Source: JABFRJ01 sp031379035 (GTDB lineage Bacteria > Pseudomonadota > Alphaproteobacteria > Rhizobiales > Hyphomicrobiaceae). From it: a stretch of DNA of 5,343 nucleotides. Position numbers and translations under genes: made by a program. Below are positions 1 through 5,028 of this stretch, one piece after another; position 1 is the first letter of the stretch, and every line of letters begins with the position of its first letter. The notes beneath the pieces are model-generated. The model ran no database searches and had not been told where the DNA came from. It worked only from the letters and a program-made list of their open reading frames with translations. The stretch is from assembly GCA_031379035.1 (NCBI GenBank), contig JANNEU010000366.1, forward strand, positions 1 to 5,343, written 5' to 3'.

Positions 1-438
1 ACCGTTGGCTTCGACCGTCTAGTGCAGATGCTTGATGGCGTTTCCGGTTTCGAGGCCGAAGGCACCGCCTACCCGCCCTACAACATCGAACGGCTCGACG
101 AGACGGAGTACCGCATCACTATGGCGGTCGCCGGCTTCACCGATGCCGAAATCAAGATCGAAGTGAAGGAGAATGCGTTGTCGGTGGCCGGCACCAAGGC
201 GGCTGATGGCAAAGAGCGCCAAATCCTCCACCGTGGCATCGCCACCCGCGCGTTCGAGCGGCGCTTCCAACTGGCCGATCATGTCGAAGTGAAGGGTGCC
301 GCGATGAACGATGGTCTGCTGCACATCGACCTCGTCCGGAACGTGCCGGAGCGTTTGAAGCCGCGCAGCATTACGATTGGTTCTGGGGCTGCAAGCGCGA
401 GCAGCGCATTGCCCAAGCAGATTGCGGCCCAAGGCTAG
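1..438 (+). CDS. Small heat-shock protein, Hsp20/IbpA family (5' end outside window)
   Basis: ATP-independent holdase chaperone of the cytoplasm. It binds unfolding proteins and hands them to the DnaK/ClpB machinery (family knowledge). The frame is open from base 1 and already reads TVGFDRLVQMLD, the IbpA-type N-terminal helix, so the gene begins a dozen or so codons left of the window; the GTG at 22 and ATG at 28 are internal. Of the 145 residues visible, YPPYNIE (24-30) opens the alpha-crystallin domain, GLLHIDL (105-111) followed by VRNVPE closes it, and ITI (124-126) is the C-terminal I-x-I motif used for oligomer assembly. The tail is short and Ala/Ser-rich and ends at a TAG. The order of these motifs matches E. 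coli IbpA/IbpB and the length fits the family. The promoter, and any ROSE-type RNA thermometer, would lie outside the window. The family call is secure; which paralogue (ibpA, hspA etc.) cannot be decided. Confidence 0.93.
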   Translation, partial: TVGFDRLVQMLDGVSGFEAEGTAYPPYNIERLDETEYRITMAVAGFTDAEIKIEVKENALSVAGTKAADGKERQILHRGIATRAFERRFQLADHVEVKGAAMNDGLLHIDLVRNVPERLKPRSITIGSGAASASSALPKQIAAQG

Positions 439-451
439 CGCGCATAGGGCG

Positions 452-479
452 GATGAGGGCGCTCTGCTGCGTCCTCATC
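452..479 (+). terminator. Possible hairpin terminator after hsp20
   Basis: GATGAGG (452-458) pairs with CCTCATC (473-479). Two further inner pairs, one of them G-U, give about 9 bp around a 10-nt loop, 13 nt after the hsp20 stop. The sequence that follows is not a clean T-run, so this may be a weak or factor-assisted terminator or only a 3'-end stabilising hairpin. Confidence 0.33.
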
Positions 480-611
480 TGTTGCTCCACGCGTGCACTC
501 CGTCATCGTTGGCTCATCATGGAGCCTGTGGCGGCGCGTCGGGCTTCGCTCGCCCATCGTACGAGTTGCCTGGTGCTGCAACCGCCCGCAAATTCACCTG
601 AAAAACCCCGC

Positions 612-640
612 TGGACAGTCAGGCGACCAGACCCTATAAC
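612..640 (+). promoter_or_regulatory. Promoter for tRNA-Phe
   Basis: TGGACA (612-617) and TATAAC (635-640) each match the sigma-70 consensus at 5 of 6 positions and are separated by exactly 17 nt. The predicted start is near 647, giving a leader of about 47 nt before the tRNA. The DNA right after the -10 box is very GC-rich (CCCGCTCGCG), the kind of discriminator found at stringently controlled stable-RNA promoters; that regulation is inferred. Confidence 0.62.
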
Positions 641-693
641 CCGCTCGCGTCGCAGCGCCGGGTCACAGTGGTTTCCCTTCCGTTTCGCGAAAT

Positions 694-769
694 GCCCGGG
701 TAGCTCAGTTGGTAGAGCATGCGATTGAAAATCGCAGTGTCGCCAGTTCAATTCTGGCCCCGGGCACCA
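694..769 (+). tRNA. tRNA-Phe (anticodon GAA)
   Basis: A complete 76-nt cloverleaf. The acceptor stem GCCCGGG (694-700) pairs with CCCGGGC (759-765). The D stem GCTC (703-706) pairs with GAGC (715-718). The anticodon stem TGCGA (720-724) pairs with TCGCA (732-736) around loop TTGAAAA, which puts GAA at 727-729. The variable loop is GTGTC. The T stem GCCAG (742-746) pairs with CTGGC (754-758) around loop TTCAATT. Discriminator A766 and an encoded CCA (767-769) finish the molecule. All stems are fully paired, so it looks functional. It decodes UUU and UUC. No second copy of its 3' end is seen in the window, so there is no sign of an element integrated into this tRNA. Confidence 0.97.
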
Positions 770-802
770 GTCTCCACAGACAGCACACCGCGTTGCGCGC
801 CT

Positions 803-1006
803 TTAAGCACTCCGGCGCCCCCCCCCCCCGGCCTCCACCGCCGACGTAGTCACTTTGACGGTCAGCCGGGTGCCCCAGGCATTGTCGATCACCCCACGTC
901 CGATCCTGCGCACGGCAACTTCCACCCGCTCTTGATCGAGCCGGCGTTTGTGTGGAAGCGCGCGCAGCGTGTTGTTGATCGCAGCGATCACGAGGTCGAG
1001 CACTTC
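803..1006 (-). pseudogene. RNase J C-terminal fragment (diverged, truncated copy)
   Basis: Read on the - strand, 1006 to 827 encodes about 60 residues that align without gaps to the extreme C-terminus of the intact RNase J at 2390-4123. Shared blocks are VLDLV, KRRLD, IDNAWG and VEAG; I count about 37 of 60 identical. The match starts abruptly at EVLDLV. Nothing upstream in any frame of this strand resembles the preceding RNase J residues, and the metallo-beta-lactamase and beta-CASP domains are absent. After VEAG, where the intact gene has one Lys codon and a stop, this copy runs into twelve G (818-829) and a spurious tail ending at 803-805. Divergence near 40% rules out a recent duplication. 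It is either the remains of a second rnj or an old displaced 3' end left by an insertion. An independent small protein is unlikely. Confidence 0.72.
818..829. repeat. Homopolymer tract, C12
   Basis: Twelve consecutive C on the + strand lie exactly where the RNase J relic loses its match to the intact gene. Such tracts slip during replication and are error-prone in sequencing, so the true length may differ. No intact gene depends on it in the sequence as given. Confidence 0.9.
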
Positions 1007-1042
1007 AGGGATTATCGAGCCTGAGCTATCCATGGACTCGAC

Positions 1043-1201
1043 GTGGAGCCAACAGCAATTGTGCTGCCGGAACAAGGAGGTAGAAAGCCAAAGATCGCAT
1101 TGAAAGATGTTCTGCGCGGAACAGACAAGGTTCTACGAGCCAGTGATACTGTGAAAATTGAGTTCTTCGTGTGTTCGCGATGGCAATACCGAATTCCATA
1201 G
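1043..1201 (+). CDS. Unrecognised short open frame, possibly a gene remnant
   Basis: From a GTG at 1043 to the TAG at 1199-1201 there are 52 codons of mixed, soluble-looking composition, including VLPEQGGRKPKIALKDVLRG and later VKIEFFVCSRWQYRIP. The frame is open back to a stop at 1022. No Shine-Dalgarno precedes the GTG. An AAGGAGG at 1074-1080 lies inside the frame without a properly spaced start codon after it. I do not recognise the family. The residue pattern looks more protein-like than random, which is the only argument for it. It lies at the edge of the lower-GC stretch and could be the tail of a lost gene. Confidence 0.17.
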   Translation: MEPTAIVLPEQGGRKPKIALKDVLRGTDKVLRASDTVKIEFFVCSRWQYRIP

Positions 1202-1401
1202 ACTTGACGAGCGAGCGCGCATAAACAGATGAATTATAGATTAACAGTACATTTTGGCGCAGGTCATATCAAGTTCGTTAGCTTACGGGGGATAGCTTGT
1301 TAGCTGTCAATGAAAGACACACACGGTTGCACAGGCTCGTAAGTAGCCGAAAGCCGAACGACCTTCACTCATCAACAATGAGTGAAGCCCAGGAGGTGCC
1401 A

Positions 1402-1578
1402 ATGGCGGAATATTTTGACGCAGCGCCGCCGCTGATCGGCCAGCAGAAGGTGTGGATTGTTAGGCTGAAGGCCGTGATGAATAGTCTTGCGGGTTTAGCA
1501 GTAGCCTTCTTAGTTGGGCGAGCACTGTTCAACTTCGGATTGCTTCCACATCTGCTCAACCCAATCTTCGGAAGATAA
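1402..1578 (+). CDS. Small single-pass membrane protein (58 aa), hypothetical
   Basis: Function not recognised. I chose the ATG at 1402 because AGGAGG (1391-1396) sits 5 nt before it; the in-frame starts at 1378 (ATG) and 1297 (TTG) have weaker support and would add a less protein-like N-terminus. The protein has an acidic and Pro-containing head (AEYFDAAPPLIG), a basic stretch with K16, R21 and K23, one hydrophobic helix at about 27-47, and a short tail ending in NPIFGR. The positive residues before the helix favour a cytoplasmic N-terminus. An intrinsic terminator follows 11 nt after the stop, so this is probably a one-gene transcript. I could not identify a convincing promoter in the AT-richer DNA upstream. 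A holin-like, toxin-like or small regulatory membrane peptide is possible in principle, but nothing in the sequence selects among these. Confidence 0.6.
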   Translation: MAEYFDAAPPLIGQQKVWIVRLKAVMNSLAGLAVAFLVGRALFNFGLLPHLLNPIFGR

Positions 1579-1589
1579 GAAAAGTTCTC

Positions 1590-1620
1590 AACCAGCCGCT
1601 TTTGCGGCTGGTTTTGTTTT
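1590..1620 (+). terminator. Rho-independent terminator
   Basis: AACCAGCCGC (1590-1599) and GCGGCTGGTT (1604-1613) form a perfect 10-bp stem with a TTTT loop, followed by a T-rich tail to 1620 (TTGTTTT). It ends the transcript of the 58-aa gene and separates it from the 104-aa gene. The left half also carries a short A-run before the stem, so some reverse-direction activity is conceivable. Confidence 0.9.
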
Positions 1621-1650
1621 GGGCGTATCCAGGCGGGGGAGGCAAGGAGC

Positions 1651-1965
1651 ATGGGATGGGATGCGCCTTGGTATGAGACGGCGGCTTTCTTTGGTGGCCT
1701 CGCTTTTGGTCTGGCTGAGTGGCTGACGCGTATAGTTCGTGGGTGGAAACCCGCTTTTAATATGATGATCCCGTTGATGTTCGGTGAGGGTACATCGGTC
1801 ACACTGATGATAATTCTCATACCGGCTTTGTTTTTGGACCATAACCTTGCCACGCAGATCACCGCGAAGAACGGCAAGTTGCTCGCTATAGGATTAGCGC
1901 TGGCAACATACGCCATCCTGAGACACGTCCTCGATCGCTGGGTTGGTGGCGAACAAGTCCACTGA
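1651..1965 (+). CDS. Multi-pass membrane protein (104 aa), hypothetical
   Basis: Function not recognised. The ATG at 1651 is preceded by GGGAGG (1637-1642, 8 nt spacing) and by AAGGAG (1644-1649, too close to be the main site). There are three hydrophobic segments, at about 11-29, 36-62 and 76-94. The central one carries Pro and Gly-Glu-Gly breaks (MIPLMFGEGTSV) and a long ILIPALFL run. Positive charges cluster after segment 1 (R27, R30, K33) and after segment 3 (R91, H92, R96), suggesting these ends face the cytoplasm. The N-terminus is rich in aromatics (W3, W7, Y8) and uncharged apart from two acids. There is no signal peptide and no catalytic motif. It follows the 58-aa membrane gene on the same strand but has its own transcript start by inference, since a strong terminator lies between them. 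Its codon use is less GC-biased than that of the rnj/birA genes, which fits accessory DNA. Confidence 0.68.
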   Translation: MGWDAPWYETAAFFGGLAFGLAEWLTRIVRGWKPAFNMMIPLMFGEGTSVTLMIILIPALFLDHNLATQITAKNGKLLAIGLALATYAILRHVLDRWVGGEQVH

Positions 1966-2079
1966 TCCTTTTCGGGCGTCGGAACTGTGGGTAACGTTCT
2001 CAGGCGTGCGTCAGTGTTGGCGATCGCGAGCCCCTTTTGTTTTCTTAAACATTGGCGGCTTCGGATGCTCGCAACGGGC

Positions 2080-2134
2080 AACAAGCTAGGGTCGTTCAGC
2101 TCTTGTTGGAATCGAGGAACGACCCTAGCTCGTT
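2080..2134 (+). repeat. Long inverted repeat, possible terminator or regulatory hairpin
   Basis: The 18-nt arms at 2080-2097 and 2117-2134 are complementary with a single A-C mismatch (core CTAGGGTCGTTC / GAACGACCCTAG) around a 19-nt loop. On the + strand the stem is followed by GTTTTG, which would suit termination of the 104-aa gene ending 115 nt upstream, although the stem is long and the tail imperfect. Each arm also has a local alternative partner: AACAAG (2080-2085) with CTTGTT (2102-2107), and CGAG (2113-2116) with CTCG (2129-2132). Two small hairpins can therefore compete with the large one. The structure is certain; its role is inferred. Confidence 0.75.
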
Positions 2135-2151
2135 GTTTTGTCGTGCTTCTT

Positions 2152-2190
2152 GTCGGGAAAACCGCGCTCACTTTTCCGGAAGCACTCTAG
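2152..2190. repeat. Short palindromic intergenic repeat, Hyphomicrobiales-like
   Basis: The element reads GTCGGGAAAACCG, then CTCACTTTTCCGGAAGCA, then CTCTAG. Its core is GGAAAA (2156-2161) pairing with TTTTCC (2172-2177) across 10 nt. From memory this resembles the abundant element of many Rhizobiales intergenic regions that combines GGAAAACCGG, CCACTTTTCC and GCTCTAG. Only one copy is in this window, so its repeated nature is not shown here. Confidence 0.45.
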
Positions 2191-2252
2191 CGGTGAGGTT
2201 GTGTCAGACATTCCGCGATGTGCGTGGTGTTCCTACGTGCTCTATGCATTGT

Positions 2253-2285
2253 AAAAAATGTTTCGCGCAAATTGTCCGAATGCGC
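2253..2285 (-). terminator. Possible terminator of the birA-rnj unit
   Basis: On the - strand GCGCA (2285-2281) pairs with TGCGC (2269-2265), with two more inner pairs if a bulge is allowed. Six T follow at 2258-2253, after a 6-nt gap. It lies about 105 nt beyond the rnj stop. The stem is short and the T-run does not abut it, so it is a weak candidate. Confidence 0.3.
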
Positions 2286-2389
2286 ACCTTACTTGTCGAG
2301 CGGCATCCGTCGAAGCGCGCCGGTCAAGCCGCCGCGATAACCCGCGCGAGCGCATGCGCAGTCAGGGCCGCGGCTATGAGCACAACGCC

Positions 2390-4123
2390 CTACTTCCCTG
2401 CCTCTACCGTCGCCGTCATCACCTTAACGATGGGGCGTTTGCCCCAGGCGTTGTCGATGGTCCCGCGCACGGCCTTGCGGACGGCGTCTTCGACCTTAGC
2501 CAGATCGAGACGACGCTTGGGTGGGAACGACTTGAGCGTGTTGTCCACTGCATCGAGCACCAGATCGAGCACATCGCGGCCTTCGGTGTCGGTCTCGGGA
2601 ATGCCATCCAGCACCACATCGGGGTCGGCGGCGATGTTGCCGCGCGTATCAAGCACCAGTGACACAACCGCGATGCCGACCTGCGCGAGCTTGCGGCGGT
2701 CGCGGACCGGGCCTTCGGTGCTTTCGACCAACAGCCGGCCATCGCGATAGAGGCGGCCGACGGGTGCTTCGTCGATCACCGCGCCATTGCCGGGTGCCAA
2801 CCGCACGATGTCGCCATTGCGGACGACCATCACCTGCGGCACGCCGCAAGCCTTCGCGAGCGCTGCATTTGCCGCCATGTGGCGCGCCTCGCCGTGCATG
2901 GGGATCGCAATCCGCGGCTTCACCCAGCTGTACATTTCCTTGAGCTCATCGCGTCGCGGATGGCCGGTGACGTGCACCAACGCATCGTTGTCAGTAATGA
3001 TCTGGATGCCCCGCTCGACCAGCCTGTTCTGAATGCGGCCGACGACCTTCTCGTTGCCCGGAATGGTGCGCGAGGAAAAGATCACGGTGTCGCGTGCCGT
3101 CAAGCGGATCATCGGGTGCTCGTTGTCGGCCATGCGTGCCAGCGCAGCACGCGGCTCGCCCTGGCTGCCAGTGCAGAGCAGTAGCGCTCTTTCCGGTGGC
3201 AGTGTCTGGAAATGATCCTGGTCGTGGTGCTTGAAATCTTTGTTCAGATGGCCGGTTTCAAGCGCCACTGCGATCATGCGGTGCATGGCGCGGCCGGCAA
3301 CGACGAGCGTGCGGCCGGTTGCCTTGGCGGCGTCAGCCACGGCTTGCATGCGTGCGACGTTGGACGAGAAAATCGTAACGGCCACCGCGCCCTGGCATTT
3401 CTTGATCTCGGCAGCAAGTGACTTGGCGACCTCGCTCTCAGACGGCGAGCGGCCTTCGCGCATCGCATTCGTGCTGTCGCAGATGAGCGCGTCGACGCCT
3501 TCCGCGCCGATGGCCATCAGCCGCCCCTGGTCGGTGTCGGTGCCCGTCGCATACGGCGTTGGCTCAATTTTCCAGTCGCCGGTGTGCAGCACTTTGCCGT
3601 CAGCGGTCTTGATCAGCAACGCCTGCGGCTCGGGGATCGAGTGGGCGACGGCGACGAACTCCAAATCAAAGGGCCCGACCTTGAACGTGCCGCCAACCGG
3701 GATCTCGCGGATGGGGATCTTTACCCGGTTGCCAGCCTCGGACAGCTTGGCTTTCAGCAGCTGCGCGGTGAATGGAGTTGCATAGACTGGCACTTTCAGA
3801 CGCGGCCACAGTTCGATCAGCGCGCCGAAATGGTCTTCGTGTGCATGCGTCAGCACAATGCCGTTCAGGCTGACGTGCTCGTCTTCGATGAAGCGGACAT
3901 CCGGCAGGATCACATCGACGCCCGGCTCGTAGTCGCCTTCCGGGAAGGTAATGCCGATATCCACCATCATCCATTCGCGCGCGTCCGGCGGGCCGGAGCC
4001 ATAGAGATAGCAGTTCATGCCGATCTCGCCCAAGCCGCCAAGTGCTAGGAATACGAGTTCGGACGCACCACCGGCCGCAGCGGGCCGCTTGCCCGCACGG
4101 GTCTTTACGCGTTGTTCAGCCAT
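2390..4123 (-). CDS. rnj: Ribonuclease J
   Basis: Zinc-dependent ribonuclease of the metallo-beta-lactamase/beta-CASP family, with endo- and 5'-3' exonuclease activity on rRNA precursors and mRNA in the cytoplasm (family knowledge). The 577-aa length is normal. After a basic, Ala-rich head of ~20 residues, the fold opens at LVFLALGGLGEIGMN. Metal-site motifs are D55 (VDIG), HAHEDH (93-98), H161 and D183 (HTGDWK). The beta-CASP region has CDSTNA (215-220), TGSQGEP (318-324), VHVTGH (383-388) and PMHGE (408-412, H410). The C-terminal dimerisation/RNA-binding domain runs from about 455 to the end and contains KRRLD and IDNAWG. All catalytic residues are present. The start is supported by GAGGA at 4132-4136, 8 nt upstream. 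Its ATG lies inside the end of birA, sharing 8 nt, so coupled translation is likely. The 3' end is partly duplicated at 827-1006. Confidence 0.97.
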   Translation of the reverse strand: MAEQRVKTRAGKRPAAAGGASELVFLALGGLGEIGMNCYLYGSGPPDAREWMMVDIGITFPEGDYEPGVDVILPDVRFIEDEHVSLNGIVLTHAHEDHFGALIELWPRLKVPVYATPFTAQLLKAKLSEAGNRVKIPIREIPVGGTFKVGPFDLEFVAVAHSIPEPQALLIKTADGKVLHTGDWKIEPTPYATGTDTDQGRLMAIGAEGVDALICDSTNAMREGRSPSESEVAKSLAAEIKKCQGAVAVTIFSSNVARMQAVADAAKATGRTLVVAGRAMHRMIAVALETGHLNKDFKHHDQDHFQTLPPERALLLCTGSQGEPRAALARMADNEHPMIRLTARDTVIFSSRTIPGNEKVVGRIQNRLVERGIQIITDNDALVHVTGHPRRDELKEMYSWVKPRIAIPMHGEARHMAANAALAKACGVPQVMVVRNGDIVRLAPGNGAVIDEAPVGRLYRDGRLLVESTEGPVRDRRKLAQVGIAVVSLVLDTRGNIAADPDVVLDGIPETDTEGRDVLDLVLDAVDNTLKSFPPKRRLDLAKVEDAVRKAVRGTIDNAWGKRPIVKVMTATVEAGK

Positions 4124-4886
4124 TCACAGGGTCCTCAGCCGCGGGGGCGGCGTCCACAGTCACATCACCAAAGGTTATGAGCCGGTCGTAGCCGGAATGG
4201 TCCCTCAAGATCAATGCCCCGTCTGGTCCCAGGCCTGCGAATGTGCCGGCGACCGGCATTTCTGCCGCGTGCACGGTCATTGGTGTGCCAATTGGCAAGC
4301 TGTTCGCGAGCCAGCGCTCGCGGATGACGGAAAATCCTATGCCAGCGGCCCACGTCGCCAACGCGCCGTCCAATTCAGCAGACAGCGCGTCAAGCATTGC
4401 CGCAGGCGTGATGTCGAGGCCATGGGCCGCGAGACAGGTCGTCGCGCGACCAAGGCCATCGGGTGCATGTGCCAGATTGACGCCGATGCCGATCACGGCG
4501 AGTACGGTTCCATCGGCGTTGAGTGTGCTCTCGGGCAGAATGCCGGTCAATTTTGCGCCACCGAGGAGCACGTCGTTGGGCCATTTGAGTTTGAGCGGCA
4601 GTCGCGCGGTACCAGACGCCGCTATTGTGTGAACAGCCGCAACGCTCGCGACCGCAGCAACAAATGAGAGCTGATGCAGAACGGTTGGTGGACAGACAAG
4701 CCGCAGCAGGAGGCTCGCATAGAGATTGCCGGGTTCCGACACCCAGAGCCGGCCAGACCGTCCCCGCCCCGCCGTCTGCCGCTCCGCCCGCACCCAGACC
4801 GGCGCAACCTCTCCGGCAAGGCCCAATCGCATCGCTTCAGCGTTGGTCGAGGGGAGGGACGCATAGGTGCGGATGGGTGGGGGCAT
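4116..4886 (-). CDS. birA: Biotin--[acetyl-CoA-carboxylase] ligase, class without HTH domain
   Basis: Activates biotin with ATP to biotinyl-5'-AMP and attaches it to the lysine of biotin carboxyl carrier domains, for example of acetyl-CoA and propionyl-CoA carboxylase (family knowledge). With the ATG at 4886 the protein is 256 aa and begins at once with the catalytic domain: PSTN (12-15), GRGRSGRLW (40-48, biotinyl-AMP loop), KWPND (101-105), K112 in AKLTGIL (catalytic lysine position) and IGIGVNL (132-138). A small SH3-like C-terminal domain follows, around GTFAGLGPDGALILR. There is no N-terminal helix-turn-helix, so it should not repress biotin genes itself. The frame stays open to 5240, but that extension is antisense to yebC and lacks BirA-like sequence. 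No clear Shine-Dalgarno precedes 4886, so the exact start is less certain. It overlaps rnj by 8 nt. Confidence 0.95.
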   Translation of the reverse strand: MPPPIRTYASLPSTNAEAMRLGLAGEVAPVWVRAERQTAGRGRSGRLWVSEPGNLYASLLLRLVCPPTVLHQLSFVAAVASVAAVHTIAASGTARLPLKLKWPNDVLLGGAKLTGILPESTLNADGTVLAVIGIGVNLAHAPDGLGRATTCLAAHGLDITPAAMLDALSAELDGALATWAAGIGFSVIRERWLANSLPIGTPMTVHAAEMPVAGTFAGLGPDGALILRDHSGYDRLITFGDVTVDAAPAAEDPVNG

Positions 4887-5028
4887 GCGGGCGTCATAGG
4901 GGAGGCGTGGCGTAGCGTCGAGACATTGTGCCGACAGGCATGGCGCGCAAGCGGCATGCGCTGGATTTGTGATCGTTGGTTGCCTATAAAGTTGCCCACC
5001 AAGCTCCCTTCGCCCGCGACGAGATCCC
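4887..5028. promoter_or_regulatory. Divergent birA/yebC intergenic region
   Basis: These 142 nt must carry promoters for both directions. Toward yebC, TATAAA (4985-4990) is a good -10 box 38 nt before the ATG, but the nearest -35-like hexamer, TTGTGA (4967-4972), is only 12 nt upstream, so the -35 is poor. Toward birA, TTGCGC and ACAATG spaced 15 nt apart on the - strand are only a weak candidate. I see no operator palindrome or riboswitch. Confidence 0.35.

Larger units (their letters stand above)
1966..2389. other. Gene-free stretch between the 104-aa gene and rnj
   Basis: I see no credible coding region here on either strand. The longer open frames lack start signals and cross the inverted repeats. 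What it holds is a long inverted repeat (2080-2134), a short palindromic repeat (2152-2190) and a possible terminator for rnj (2253-2285). It separates two convergent transcription units: the + strand membrane gene and the - strand birA-rnj unit. Confidence 0.7.

Noticed and set aside
19..432. Long open frame antisense to hsp20
   Set aside because: It is a shadow of the GC-rich hsp20 codons, with no start signal and no recognisable domain.
694..1010. tRNA-Phe as attachment site of the accessory stretch
   Set aside because: The tRNA is intact, no second copy of its 3' end is found in the window, and no integrase gene is next to it. The duplicated sequence is the rnj end instead.
1204..1240. 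Promoter at TTGACG (1204-1209) for the 58-aa gene
   Set aside because: No -10-like hexamer lies 16-18 nt downstream. The nearest, TATAGA at 1235, is 25 nt away.
2076..2138. Integron attC site in the long inverted repeat
   Set aside because: The outer boxes do not fit the RYYYAAC / GTTRRRY consensus, the stem is nearly perfect without the expected spacer and extrahelical bases, and there is no integrase or cassette array.
1365..2171. 268-codon open frame on the - strand across the accessory stretch
   Set aside because: It runs antisense through both small membrane genes, the terminator and the inverted repeat. It has an arginine/proline-rich composition and no recognisable motif.
2330..2385. 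19-codon hydrophobic frame on the - strand just after rnj
   Set aside because: Too short, with no ribosome-binding site, and its Ala-rich content is expected by chance in GC-rich DNA.
2052..2750. 232-codon + strand open frame crossing into rnj
   Set aside because: It is a serine/threonine/arginine-rich shadow antisense to the rnj C-terminus and passes through both intergenic palindromes.
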